From Alkalihalophilus marmarensis DSM 21297 (GTDB lineage Bacteria > Bacillota > Bacilli > Bacillales > Bacillaceae_D), in the NCBI RefSeq assembly GCF_000474275.2, contig NZ_ATAE01000008.1:1-64000 (forward strand): DNA of 64,000 bases, written 5' to 3'. Below the pieces are notes generated by a model. That model did not search any database. It was not told where the DNA came from and saw only the letters and a program-made list of their open reading frames with translations. The position numbers were made by a program, and so were the translations under genes. Of this stretch, positions 1 to 8,717 are shown piece by piece (position 1 is the first letter of the stretch; each line of letters begins with the position of its first letter).

Positions 1-76
1 AAAATGTTATTGGAATAACAAATTAATATTAGCTTATGTTCTAATGTGCAAGTTCTTTATTGCTAATTTAAAGTGA

Positions 77-445
77 TTGATTGGTGAAGCCGTTGAAAGT
101 CACTTCAACATTCCTGTTAAACTTTATAACGATGCTAATGCTGCGGCTATTGCAGAATATAAATGGGGCTATAAGAGAACTGAACATCTAGCTTATGTGA
201 CGGTCGGTACAGGTGTAGGGGCTGGAATTATCTCTCATGGTAAGTTGATCAGGGGTTTTAGTGATAATGCAGGTGAGTTTGGACATACTTCTGTAAATAT
301 GTACGGAGAACCTTGCGGTTGTGGCAACCGGGGGTGTCTAGTATTGTATACTTCTGGTCCGGCAATAGAACGTGCTGTCGGAGTAAAACTTAATCTAAGT
401 GAGGCTAACCGAATCTCGATGCGTGAGATCAACGAAAAGGGCTAG
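77..445 (+). pseudogene. ROK-family sugar kinase remnant
   Basis: The 122 codons match only the middle of a ROK-family sugar kinase or repressor. They carry the phosphate and sugar-binding region (NDANAAAIAEY), a glycine-rich VGTGVGAGI stretch and the ROK zinc motif CGCGNRGCL. Family members are about 290-320 residues. Here the N-terminal nucleotide-binding DxGxT lobe and roughly the last 80 residues are missing. An in-frame TGA lies directly before the TTG at 77, and no ribosome binding site is visible. I read it as a decayed internal fragment, not a functional kinase. The first 76 bases show nothing recognisable. Confidence 0.8.
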
Positions 446-646
446 GTGTATAAAAGTTATGTTGAAAGGTCTGATAATGATGTCAGGCCTTTTATTAATA
501 AATGTTAAACTATTTTTATATAAACTTTTCACAGTGAACTCGTGATAGAATTAAACAAATTACGCAATGAAATTTTATATAAATACTATGAAATTGGCTA
601 ACAGGTATCGTGAAAAAATTGATGAGAATAAAGGGGAGAGATATGA

Positions 647-1357
647 ATGGCAGAATTATTGAATTGGAAAAATGGTGCCCGAGGGCAAAAATTTATTACT
701 TCTTTTAGCGGAGGAAAGGATAGTGTCCTAGCTCTATATAAAGCATTGAAGGTTGGAGAAGCTGTGGGGTTGATCGTCATGCTGGAGGAAAAAGGAAAAC
801 ATTCGAGATCCCACGGCATGCCACCAGAGCTCATACGTGCCCAAGCTAAATCTATAGGTTTGCCCGTATATACTGCCGCTGCAAGTTGGACAAATTATGA
901 AAAAGTATTTATGCACCTTTTAGAAAAAGCTAAAAATCAAGGAGCAGAAGTGTTAGTAACTGGCGACTTAGATATGCCTGCTCATGGCTGTTGGCATGAA
1001 AAGGTTACAAAGAATGCTGGACTAAAGCTTGGGATGCCTTTATGGGAAATGAATCATCGTGAAGCTGTCGAAGAGTTCATAGATCTGGGATTTGTAACGA
1101 TTATTGTAACTGTTAATTTATCAAATGGAATGCGAGAAGACGATTTAGGGCGCACGTTAACCCATGATTACGTGAAGGAGCTTGAAGCTCGTGGCATTGA
1201 CCCATGCGGTGAAGGTGGAGAGTTCCATACCACAGTAATAGATGGGCCTATTTTTAAAAATACTATTCCAGTGCGTAAATGTGAGATTATTAAGAACGGA
1301 GAATATGCTTTTTTACCTTTGGAGCTAGATCAGATGGGGGATATAGATACTTTATAA
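647..1357 (+). CDS. DUF71/COG2102 ATP-PPase, probably the B12-associated subgroup
   Basis: A 236-residue N-type ATP pyrophosphatase. The PP-loop SGGKDS lies at about residues 21-26, and the C-terminal half has the family's GEGGEFHT motif. The family includes archaeal/eukaryotic diphthine-ammonia ligase (Dph6), but bacteria do not make diphthamide. Published comparative genomics of DUF71 proposes a second bacterial subgroup linked to B12 salvage. The cobalamin riboswitch and btu/cob cluster begin about 1.4 kb downstream, which fits that subgroup, although two spore genes and a remnant lie between. The start is ATG 647, six bases after AAGGGGAGAG; the ATG at 643 is out of frame. Family assignment is firm; the amidation substrate is unknown. 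Confidence 0.85.
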   Translation: MAELLNWKNGARGQKFITSFSGGKDSVLALYKALKVGEAVGLIVMLEEKGKHSRSHGMPPELIRAQAKSIGLPVYTAAASWTNYEKVFMHLLEKAKNQGAEVLVTGDLDMPAHGCWHEKVTKNAGLKLGMPLWEMNHREAVEEFIDLGFVTIIVTVNLSNGMREDDLGRTLTHDYVKELEARGIDPCGEGGEFHTTVIDGPIFKNTIPVRKCEIIKNGEYAFLPLELDQMGDIDTL

Positions 1358-1401
1358 AGAGGTAGCAACTACTAAAAACCGCTTCTTCTTGTATTTTTTT
1401 A

Positions 1402-2001
1402 TTATCCATTCTGTGTGAGCACCACCCTAGTTTGACCTTTCTGCGGGAACATTTTCCCTGAATTGAGGATATTGTTTGGATCCCAGGCTTCTTTTATTTT
1501 TTTCATCAAATCCAGTGTCAAACCTAGTTCATTTCTCATGTATGGTGCTTTAAGGATACCAATCTCATGTTCACCTGATAAAGTTCCGCCTAGGGCAATG
1601 GCAACTTGAAATATTTCGCCGACAGCCTGTTCTACTTTCTTCATTTCCTCAATATTCCTTTTATCCGTTATGATTTTCGGATGCAAATTTCCATCACCAG
1701 CATGTCCAAAAACTACTAAATTCAGATTATATTTTTCACGTATCATGTGGAGTTTTTTAATCATTTCTGGGATCTTACTCCTCGGAACAGTGGCATCTTC
1801 AGAGATTTTCGTCGGGCCTAACTGAGTGATTGCTGGGGAAACTATTTTTCTAGCTTTCCAGATATTAATTCGCTCTTCTTCTGTTTTAGCTACTTTTATC
1901 TGTACATTAGAAAATGATTTACGTATTTCTGAGCATTTATCAATTTCTTCATTGACTGATGCTTCATGTCCATCTAATTCAATTATGATAAACCTAAACA
2001 A
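1402..2001 (-). pseudogene. C-terminal remnant of a GlcD-type FAD-linked oxidase
   Basis: The 199 codons match the C-terminal third of glycolate/D-lactate oxidase subunits: FGHAGDGNLHP, GGTLSGEHEIGILK and the terminal DPNNILNSGKMFP. Full-length proteins are about 450-470 residues, so the FAD-binding N-terminal half is absent. The fragment begins a few bases inside the T-rich tail of the terminator at 2001-2048, as if a deletion fused an oxidase end to the downstream side of the spore-gene terminator. The only start is a TTG with no ribosome binding site. It is probably silent. Confidence 0.8.
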
Positions 2002-2048
2002 AAAAGAAAGGTGAGACTCCGCAAACTATAGTAATGCGGAGTCTCACC
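2001..2048 (-). terminator. Terminator of the CotF-like pair
   Basis: Perfect 14-bp inverted arms at 2010-2023 and 2035-2048 with an 11-base loop. On the minus strand they are followed by a T-rich run. It lies downstream of the two minus-strand spore genes. Confidence 0.85.
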
Positions 2049-2131
2049 AGGCTTAACAAAAGTGTATGTCAGATTCAATATAAACATGAGTTCTTATGTT
2101 CAAATAGCTCATTATGAATGACGTTTTTTTG

Positions 2132-2434
2132 TTATTTTGAAGTTGGCATTTCAAGAGCAATCTTTGCTTTTTCTAAGTCATGACTTACTTGCTCGTCGAT
2201 ATCATAGGCATGATACATTTCCTGCTCGATCATATAGGTTGCCACTTCATGATGTAATTGTATCGTTTCATCTAGTTGTTTCTTTAAAATATTATGGATC
2301 TCAGGGCTTGCTGTTTCCGTAATAGCTACTGCATAGCTCCTTACAGCTGCTTTTGCAGTTACTAGAAGATCTGTTGCAATGACCTCATCATTAATTAAAT
2401 CTTTATTATTGATTTTATCAAGAATACTAGACAT
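2132..2434 (-). CDS. CotF-family spore coat protein
   Basis: A 100-residue helical protein of the CotF family, with the conserved core LLVTAKAAVRSYAVAITE and a second helix containing LDETIQLHHEVATYMI. CotF-type proteins are small coat or spore-surface proteins made in the mother cell. It follows the 70-residue gene at 2439-2651 after a four-base gap, so the two form an operon. The arrangement resembles the yraD/F/G-type pairs of B. subtilis. Its exact coat layer cannot be inferred. Confidence 0.85.
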   Translation of the reverse strand: MSSILDKINNKDLINDEVIATDLLVTAKAAVRSYAVAITETASPEIHNILKKQLDETIQLHHEVATYMIEQEMYHAYDIDEQVSHDLEKAKIALEMPTSK

Positions 2435-2438
2435 ATGC

Positions 2439-2651
2439 TTATTCTCCTTTCTCTACTTTTTCTAAAATAGTACGTAATTCTTTAACAGCTTCTTGAGATG
2501 CTGCGGCATCTTTTTGAAGCAATTGTTTTAGTTTCTTGTCAGAAGCTAGACCTTGCATCATTGATGATTTTGCAGCACTAGCTGATTTAATCGTCAGTAT
2601 TTCATGAACTTCTAACACTTCATGAGCTGCGTAGTTTGTTTTTGCCATCAT
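2439..2651 (-). CDS. Small CotF-associated spore protein
   Basis: A 70-residue, lysine- and alanine-rich helical protein (HEVLEVHEILTIKSASAAK) typical of short partners encoded next to CotF-family genes, such as the YraG/YraF type. The start is one of two adjacent ATGs, 2649-2651 or 2646-2648, after AAGGAGG on the minus strand. An AATGTATG at 2679-2686 reads CATACATT on the minus strand, like a SigE -10 element, but I see no convincing -35. Sporulation expression is therefore an inference from the family. Confidence 0.75.
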   Translation of the reverse strand: MMAKTNYAAHEVLEVHEILTIKSASAAKSSMMQGLASDKKLKQLLQKDAAASQEAVKELRTILEKVEKGE

Positions 2652-2775
2652 TGCTGCCTCCTTGTTGTTTTGGAATGTAATGTATGAATTCCACTGTTTT
2701 ATAAAATAAAACCTATTAATTTTTTATTGATAGACAAAATGTTTAAAAGATAGTGTCGAATCCACCGTATTCATG

Positions 2776-2781
2776 TATAAT
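2776..2781 (+). promoter_or_regulatory. Probable -10 box of the cobalamin operon
   Basis: TATAAT at 2776-2781, preceded by TG, lies about 30 bases before the riboswitch. The -35 region (around 2754, TGTCGA) is poor. It is the best SigA-type promoter upstream of the leader. Confidence 0.5.
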
Positions 2782-2807
2782 AAAGGTACTTATTAACAAT
2801 CTCATAT

Positions 2808-2986
2808 AGCACATCTAGGTCACTTTCGTTATAGAAGTGATAATAGGGAAGTTGGTGTAAATCCAACGCGGTCCCGCCACTGTAAATGCTTGATTGCCTG
2901 CACATCCACTGTCAATTTGATGGGAAGGGTAAGTAATCGGTAAGCATGAGTCAGGAGACCTGCCTAGGTGTTTCGTGTGAAACCTT
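2808..2986 (+). promoter_or_regulatory. Cobalamin riboswitch aptamer
   Basis: The leader has the adenosylcobalamin riboswitch core: GGGAAG, a hairpin with arms TTGG/CCAA, then GCGGTCCCGCCACTGTA, and near the 3' end GAGTCAGGAGACCTGCC. Flanking CATCTAGGT and CCTAGGTG can pair as P1. It precedes btuF and, with the terminator at 3060-3091, should lower transcription of the whole btu/cob unit when cobalamin is plentiful. Confidence 0.95.
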
Positions 2987-3059
2987 CGAGGAAAAGGGGA
3001 AGCGGTCTAATCTACTCTAATTAATCACATAGAGTAAGGTTAGTACTACTTTATAAAGT

Positions 3060-3091
3060 AAGCACTCCTCGGTATGATGGAGTGCTTTTTT
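3060..3091 (+). terminator. Riboswitch expression-platform terminator
   Basis: AGCACTCC and GGAGTGCT, extended by one A-T pair, form a 9-bp stem with a 10-base loop followed by a T run. It lies between the aptamer and btuF, as expected for transcriptional attenuation. Confidence 0.85.
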
Positions 3092-3175
3092 ATGTGTACC
3101 TTCTAATTCAACCATTCGTTCCACGCAAGAGCTAGAGAGAGAAATAAGTACATTACATATTTGGGAGAGGATTTT

Positions 3176-4177
3176 ATGTTGAAAAAGTGGTATGCACTTC
3201 TTGCTGCACTTATGCTTGCTTTTGTTTTGACTGCTTGTGGAGAGACCACAGATACAGGTGACAGCAGTGAACCTGTCGAGGAGACAGAAGAGTCAGGGAA
3301 TGTAGAAAATGCGGAAGATGAGAACGAGGAATCTGGAGATTTTCCTAGAACCGTAACGGATGCTATTGGAGAAGAAGTTGTTATTGAAGAAAAGCCTGAG
3401 AAAATCGTTTCACTTATTCCGAGTATTACAGAAACATTATTCGAAATCGAGCAAGGAGAATATGTAGTAGGACGTACAGATTGGGATAATTATCCTGAAG
3501 AAGTGTTGGATATTGAAAGTGTAGGAGATATGAACTTCGATGTCGAACGTGTCCTTGCGCTTAGTCCAGATCTTGTATTATCCCATGAATCAAGCGCACA
3601 TAGTTCAACTGAAGGATTGGATCAAATCCGCTCTGCTGGTATTCCGGTTGTTGTCATTAACGATGCAAATTCAATCGATGCTGTGTATGAGGCTATTACT
3701 ATGATTGGGGAAGCATCTGGTGCTGATGAACAAGCTGCTTCTACCGTAGAAGAGATGAAAGAGCGTTTTGCAGCTGTTGAAGAAAAAGCATCTGAAATTA
3801 GTGAAGAAGATCAAGTAAATGTATGGATTGAAGTGTCGGACGATTTATATACAGCTGGCAGCGAAACCTTTATTAATGAAATGCTGACGATGATTCGTGC
3901 CAATAATATTGCTGATACAGAACAAGGTTGGCCGCAGTTTACAGAAGAGGAAGTAGTCACGTTAAATCCAGAAGTTATTATTACGACTTATGGATACTAT
4001 GTTGAGGACGCTGATGAGAAAATTAAAGAACGTGCCGCTTGGCAAGATGTAGATGCGGTTAAGAATGAGCGTATTTACGATGTACAATCTGATGAAGTTA
4101 CACGATCAGGTCCGCGTCTTGTTAAAGGAGTAGAGGAACTTGCGTCAGTTATTTATCCAGAGGTATTTGGCGAATAA
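3176..4177 (+). CDS. btuF: Corrinoid ABC transporter substrate-binding lipoprotein
   Basis: A 333-residue BtuF/FhuD-type periplasmic-binding lipoprotein. The signal peptide ends in the lipobox LTAC, with the lipidated Cys at residue 21. A strongly acidic linker spans about residues 22-55, and the two-lobed binding domain begins near the RTVTDAIGEEV strand and continues through KIVSLIPSITETLF. ATG 3176 is used because GGGAGAGG at 3163-3170 is its ribosome binding site; the upstream TTG at 3161 overlaps that site. It is the first gene of the riboswitch-controlled unit. Cobinamide or cobalamin is the likely ligand. Confidence 0.93.
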   Translation: MLKKWYALLAALMLAFVLTACGETTDTGDSSEPVEETEESGNVENAEDENEESGDFPRTVTDAIGEEVVIEEKPEKIVSLIPSITETLFEIEQGEYVVGRTDWDNYPEEVLDIESVGDMNFDVERVLALSPDLVLSHESSAHSSTEGLDQIRSAGIPVVVINDANSIDAVYEAITMIGEASGADEQAASTVEEMKERFAAVEEKASEISEEDQVNVWIEVSDDLYTAGSETFINEMLTMIRANNIADTEQGWPQFTEEEVVTLNPEVIITTYGYYVEDADEKIKERAAWQDVDAVKNERIYDVQSDEVTRSGPRLVKGVEELASVIYPEVFGE

Positions 4178-5198
4178 TCACTTTATTGCCTATACAGCCG
4201 TACTCATATTTTGTTTTTTAGCATTTATCATAAGCATCGGAAAGGGAAGTGTTGAGCTTCCCTTTTCTATCGTTATTCTTATTGTTTTGCAAGAAGGGTT
4301 ACATATACCGCTTAATGCTGCCCTAGATCCCATGCATGTAAATATTGTGATGGAAATCAGGCTTCCGAGGACGCTGCTTGCTATGATGGTCGGCGCTTGT
4401 TTAGCTGTTGCTGGAGCTGCCTTTCAAGGTTTTCTGAAAAATCCACTGGCCGATCCTTATACATTAGGAGTTTCATCGGGTGCTGCAGTTGGCGCGGTTG
4501 TTGTGTTATTCTTTGGCATCAGCTTGCCGATCATTGGTCAATTTACTCTACCATTTGTCAGCATCATCTCTGGTTTTTTAACCCTGTTTTTAGTCATTGG
4601 ATTTGCGAGAGTCGTTCAGCGTTCGATGTCGGCTGAGACGATTATTTTAGCAGGAATTATTTTTAGCTCATTTTTAGGTGCCTTTATCTCTTTAATGATT
4701 TCCCTTACTGGTGATGAACTGCGGCAGATTATTAATTGGCTCATGGGTAGTGTCGCTATGCGGGGATGGCCATATGTCTACATGATTGTTCCATGTTTTC
4801 TCATTGGATTTACTATGTTGTTTTTTAATCGCCATGAACTAAATGCACTAGCATTTGGAGAAGAAACCGCACGTCAATTAGGAGTTAATTTAAAAGCGCG
4901 TAAACTGACCATATTACTTGGTGCCACGGTCGTAACGGGTGGTGCGGTTGCCGTTTCAGGAACGATTGGATTTGTAGGATTAGTTATTCCGCACTTGACA
5001 AGACTACTCTGGGGAAGTGACCATAAGCACTTGATTCCGCTTTCGATGTTCGTCGGTGCCGGGTTCTTAGCATTAACCGATTTAACGGCCAGAACGATTT
5101 TAGCGCCAACAGAGCTGCCGATTGGGGTTATAACGGCCATTATAGGCGGACCTGTGTTTGCTCTTATTTTATTAAAACAACGGAAAATAGGAAGGTGA
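4140..5198 (+). CDS. btuC: Corrinoid ABC transporter permease
   Basis: A 352-residue FecCD/BtuC permease with about ten membrane segments. It shows the family motifs RLPRTLLAMMVGACLAVAGAAFQ, here in the first third, and GFVGLVIPHLTRLL near the end, the loop that contacts the ATPase. The TTG at 4140 gives 38 bases of overlap with btuF and has AGGAG upstream. A later TTG at 4167 would shorten it by nine residues, so the start is uncertain. It forms the transporter with BtuF and the ATPase domain of the next gene. Confidence 0.92.
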   Translation: MRQLFIQRYLANNHFIAYTAVLIFCFLAFIISIGKGSVELPFSIVILIVLQEGLHIPLNAALDPMHVNIVMEIRLPRTLLAMMVGACLAVAGAAFQGFLKNPLADPYTLGVSSGAAVGAVVVLFFGISLPIIGQFTLPFVSIISGFLTLFLVIGFARVVQRSMSAETIILAGIIFSSFLGAFISLMISLTGDELRQIINWLMGSVAMRGWPYVYMIVPCFLIGFTMLFFNRHELNALAFGEETARQLGVNLKARKLTILLGATVVTGGAVAVSGTIGFVGLVIPHLTRLLWGSDHKHLIPLSMFVGAGFLALTDLTARTILAPTELPIGVITAIIGGPVFALILLKQRKIGR

Positions 5199-5228
5199 GA
5201 TGCATCGTGATAGAAAGGAGGAACAAAA

Positions 5229-6698
5229 TTGTTAAAGGTAACTAATCTAACACTAAGCTATGGAGAGAAGACTGTCATTAAAGATGTCACTTTTAAAGTG
5301 AATAAGGGAGAGATTTTTGGGATAGTCGGTCCTAATGGGAGTGGAAAAACGACCCTTTTAAAGGCAATCAGCGGCAGTCAAGAACCTAAGCAGGGACATA
5401 TTATGTTAAATGAGAGATCTCTCTTAACCTATCATTCAAAAGAATTAGCAAAATTAATGGCTGTACTGCCTCAGCAATCAGAGACTGCCTTTACATATTC
5501 TGTATGGGATGTGGTAGCTCTTGGAAGGTATCCCTATCAAAAAGGGTGGCTTCAAGGGCTTACTAAAGATGATCATCAAGTGATTGAACAAGCGCTCAAA
5601 CAAACTGGGACAGAGCAATTTAGAGATACACCGCTTCAATCATTAAGCGGAGGAGAGCGCCAGCGTGTGCTGCTAGCAAGAGCCTTAGCTCAGGAACCAG
5701 ATGTTTTATTACTCGATGAACCAACGAATCATCTTGATATATCCTATCAAATGAGCTTGCTGAACTCGCTGAAGCAATGGTCTAGAGATCGTGACTTAAC
5801 CGTAATTGCCGTTTTGCATGACTTAAATATGGCAAGCTTATACTGTGATCGAGTCTTGTTGTTAGATGAAGGTCAGACAATCGCATTAAATGAACCGAGA
5901 AATGTGATGAAAAAAGAGTCTCTGACTGATGTGTATAAAACAGCGCTTGAGTGCGGAGAACATCCCGCTCATCCTTCACCACTCATTACATTTGTTCCTG
6001 AGGCTGCAAATGAAGAAACGCTCTCACCCATTGACTTATTAGAGATAGAGCAGGATCCGCAGTGGATTAAAATAACGAGTCCTAATAGGTGGAAAGCTTT
6101 ATCATCTGCTGTATTAGGTGCAGGGTTCAGCTGGCATAATACGTTTGTTAATCGTCATGTGCATAAAGATTATCAGTGTGATGATGTCATTTCTGAGTTT
6201 AGCCACTACCTTACTGAACGTGAAGTGAGCGGTGAAGATGTGATGGGCATGATGACCGCGGCAATGTTAGAAGATGCAGTTATATTACGTGTGAATGAAA
6301 ATGGATTAAATATGTTAGTCATGGTGACAGCAGGCACCTCAAATGCGGTTGACGCCTCAAAAGCTTTCTCGCACCCTCAAATGACAAGCAAGATAGGGAC
6401 GATTAACACATGGGTGTTTATGGAAGGGAAGCTGCCGGAGTCTGCCTATGTTCAAGCATTAATGACAGTAACGGAAGCCAAAAGTAAAGCAATGTTTGAT
6501 GAAGGGATTAAAGATGAAGTCACTCAAACGATTGCGACCGGAACGTCTACTGACAGTGTAATGATCGCAGCTAGTCAGGAAGGTGAAGAGTTTCCTTATG
6601 CCGGAACCATTACATCGATTGGGAAGTTAATGGCTAAATTAGTATATGAAGCGACAAGAGAAGCAATAGTGAAGAACAAAAAGAGGCGGGGAATATGA
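5229..6698 (+). CDS. btuD: Fusion of corrinoid transporter ATPase (BtuD) and adenosylcobinamide amidohydrolase (CbiZ)
   Basis: A 489-residue two-domain protein. Residues 1 to about 255 are an ABC ATPase with Walker A GPNGSGKTT (34-42), signature LSGGERQRV (near 138) and Walker B LLLDEPTNHLD. From about residue 270 to the end it matches CbiZ, including GAGFSWHNTFVNRHV. CbiZ removes the nucleotide-loop or aminopropanol side chain from adenosylcobinamide to give adenosylcobyric acid, which CbiB can re-use. The TTG start follows AAAGGAGG with a 7-base gap. The fusion ties corrinoid import directly to remodelling. Both halves look complete. Confidence 0.93.
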   Translation: MLKVTNLTLSYGEKTVIKDVTFKVNKGEIFGIVGPNGSGKTTLLKAISGSQEPKQGHIMLNERSLLTYHSKELAKLMAVLPQQSETAFTYSVWDVVALGRYPYQKGWLQGLTKDDHQVIEQALKQTGTEQFRDTPLQSLSGGERQRVLLARALAQEPDVLLLDEPTNHLDISYQMSLLNSLKQWSRDRDLTVIAVLHDLNMASLYCDRVLLLDEGQTIALNEPRNVMKKESLTDVYKTALECGEHPAHPSPLITFVPEAANEETLSPIDLLEIEQDPQWIKITSPNRWKALSSAVLGAGFSWHNTFVNRHVHKDYQCDDVISEFSHYLTEREVSGEDVMGMMTAAMLEDAVILRVNENGLNMLVMVTAGTSNAVDASKAFSHPQMTSKIGTINTWVFMEGKLPESAYVQALMTVTEAKSKAMFDEGIKDEVTQTIATGTSTDSVMIAASQEGEEFPYAGTITSIGKLMAKLVYEATREAIVKNKKRRGI

Positions 6699-7654
6699 TT
6701 TTATATCATTTGATGGCTCTAACTCTTGCTGTGATCATTGATCGTCTGATCGGCGACCCCAAATGGCTGCCGCACCCTGTCGTTGGGATGGGGAAAATCA
6801 TCTCCTTCTTTGAAAAAAGGTTGAATAAAGGAAGCCATTGTCGTATTAAAGGGTTTATGATGATGCTTTTTTTACTCACTATCAGTGGCGGTGTCCTCTT
6901 TATCATCGTTTATACTGCCTATTCCATTCATATCATGTTAGGAATAATGGTAGAGGCATGGTTTATTTCAACGACGATCGCTGCAAAAGGGTTAAAGCAA
7001 GCTGCGCTTGATGTGTGGCAGCCACTCGTAAATAAGGATTTAAACGAAGCAAGGAAGTATCTATCATATATCGTAGGCCGTGATACTACGAATTTGAAGG
7101 AAGAAGAGATTACAAGAGCAACCATTGAAACGGTATCAGAAAATACGAGTGATGGGATCACAGCTCCATTATTTTATGCCCTGCTTGGAGGCGCGCCCCT
7201 TGCTATGATTTACAGAGCCGTTAATACAGGCGATTCAATGGTAGGGTATAAAAATGAGAGATATTCTGAGTTTGGGTATGCAGCGGCGAAATTGGATGAT
7301 CTTTTTAATTTGATACCAAGCAGAATGACTGGATTGATTATGATTATGTTTAATCGTCCTGCGCTAAAACGCAGCCGAACAGAGTGTTTTAACGTGCTCT
7401 TAAGAGATGCGAAGAAGCACCCGAGCCCAAATAGCGGCTGGGGAGAAGCAGCAGCTGCAACACTAATGGGAATCCAGCTCGGCGGGAGAAATGTATATGG
7501 CGGACAAGTGTCAGAGCGAGCTAGAATGGGAGACTCATTAATTAAACTTCTTCCAGAACATATACTTGCTGCTAATCGCTTGATGATACGCACAGTTTTC
7601 GGATTCACAATTTTATTATGGATGATTGGGGGTATGTGGTATGTCCTTACCTGA
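6695..7654 (+). CDS. cbiB: Adenosylcobinamide-phosphate synthase
   Basis: A 319-residue integral membrane CbiB/CobD-type protein, which attaches aminopropanol (phosphate) to cobyric acid. Visible family motifs are DRLIGDPKWLPHPVVGMG at the N-terminus, SENTSDGITAPLFYA in the middle and HPSPNSGWGEAAAA in the C-terminal third. It overlaps the BtuD-CbiZ stop by four bases (ATGA), so translation is probably coupled. Its substrate, cobyric acid, is what CbiZ produces, so the order of the genes follows the salvage route. Confidence 0.95.
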   Translation: MILYHLMALTLAVIIDRLIGDPKWLPHPVVGMGKIISFFEKRLNKGSHCRIKGFMMMLFLLTISGGVLFIIVYTAYSIHIMLGIMVEAWFISTTIAAKGLKQAALDVWQPLVNKDLNEARKYLSYIVGRDTTNLKEEEITRATIETVSENTSDGITAPLFYALLGGAPLAMIYRAVNTGDSMVGYKNERYSEFGYAAAKLDDLFNLIPSRMTGLIMIMFNRPALKRSRTECFNVLLRDAKKHPSPNSGWGEAAAATLMGIQLGGRNVYGGQVSERARMGDSLIKLLPEHILAANRLMIRTVFGFTILLWMIGGMWYVLT

Positions 7655-8717
7655 CCATGGCGCCAACCCTAAGATCTTTACGAAAGCATTAGGAGTGGCT
7701 TATGAAGAAGGCTCAATCGATTTTAGTGTAAACACGAACCCTTTAGGTATGAGTAATTATGCGAACTTTACTCAAAGTGATCTTAAAGAGGCAATAAGTG
7801 CCTATCCAGAACCGCATGCTGAACAATTAACAGCAGCTCTAGCGAGGTATCTAAAGGTTGATAAGAGCAGGCTGTTAGCAGGAAACGGAGCGGCGGAATT
7901 AATCTTTCATTTAGCCCATATATATCAAGGGAAAAAGGTGCTGTTGATAGAACCTGCCTTCAGTGAATATAGAGATGCTTGTGAGGCGAACGGGTGCGAA
8001 GTCGAATCACTGGTTCTAGAAGATCCTTGGAAGATCAATATTAAACAATTAGAAGGTCGTCTTGCCGGGGTAGACTTGATGTTTTTATGTGCCCCTAATA
8101 ATCCAACAGGAACAACGTATTCAATGGAAGAAATGTCAGAGATCCTAAACTGTGCTAAAAACCATAACACAATCGTTGTGATTGATGAAGCATTTTATGA
8201 TTTTCAAGAGAGTAGACAAACCCTCATAGGGGATATTAATCAATTTCAGCATTTAATTATTTTACGCTCGATGACCAAGATGTACGGAATTGCAGGTGTA
8301 CGCCTCGGTTATATGATCGCCTCACCTTCACTTATTCAACGTGTAAAAAACATTCAACCGCCTTGGAGTGTGAACGGTCTTGCTCAGAAGATTGGACAAA
8401 ATCTTTTAGAAGACTCAACCCTAGTAAATGAAACAGCTTCATACATAAAAACAGAAAGGCTTCGGATGAAGACGGAACTTGAAAAGATGGATTTTTCCGT
8501 ATCTGATTCGGTTGTCAACTTTTACTTATTAAGTGAGAAAGATAAGCGAGATCTAAGACCGCTTATGATTTTTTTAATTGAACATAAAATCATCCCTAGA
8601 CATACCTACTCATTTAATGGTTTAAATGGGCGTTATTTAAGGCTGGCTGTCAAGACGAAAGATGAAAACAACACTCTTTTATCTGTATTAAAAAAATGGC
8701 GGGAACAGCCATGTTAA
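7641..8717 (+). CDS. cobD: L-threonine-O-3-phosphate decarboxylase
   Basis: A 358-residue fold-type I PLP enzyme related to histidinol-phosphate aminotransferase. It makes (R)-1-amino-2-propanol phosphate for CbiB. It shows the N-terminal FSVNTNPLGM, the CAPNNPTGT motif, the IDEAFYDF aspartate strand, the SMTKMYGIAGVRLGY lysine region and the C-terminal GRYLRLAVK arginine. ATG 7641 is chosen because GGGGG lies 8 bases before it; the TTG at 7626 would sit inside that site. It overlaps cbiB by 14 bases. Confidence 0.93.
   Translation: MSLPDHGANPKIFTKALGVAYEEGSIDFSVNTNPLGMSNYANFTQSDLKEAISAYPEPHAEQLTAALARYLKVDKSRLLAGNGAAELIFHLAHIYQGKKVLLIEPAFSEYRDACEANGCEVESLVLEDPWKINIKQLEGRLAGVDLMFLCAPNNPTGTTYSMEEMSEILNCAKNHNTIVVIDEAFYDFQESRQTLIGDINQFQHLIILRSMTKMYGIAGVRLGYMIASPSLIQRVKNIQPPWSVNGLAQKIGQNLLEDSTLVNETASYIKTERLRMKTELEKMDFSVSDSVVNFYLLSEKDKRDLRPLMIFLIEHKIIPRHTYSFNGLNGRYLRLAVKTKDENNTLLSVLKKWREQPC

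Noticed and set aside
77-445. Intact glucokinase
   Set aside because: The N-terminal ATP-binding lobe and the C-terminal end are missing, and a stop lies just before the first possible start.
3161-3175. TTG 3161 as the btuF start
   Set aside because: It coincides with the ribosome binding site and spoils the lipoprotein signal peptide.
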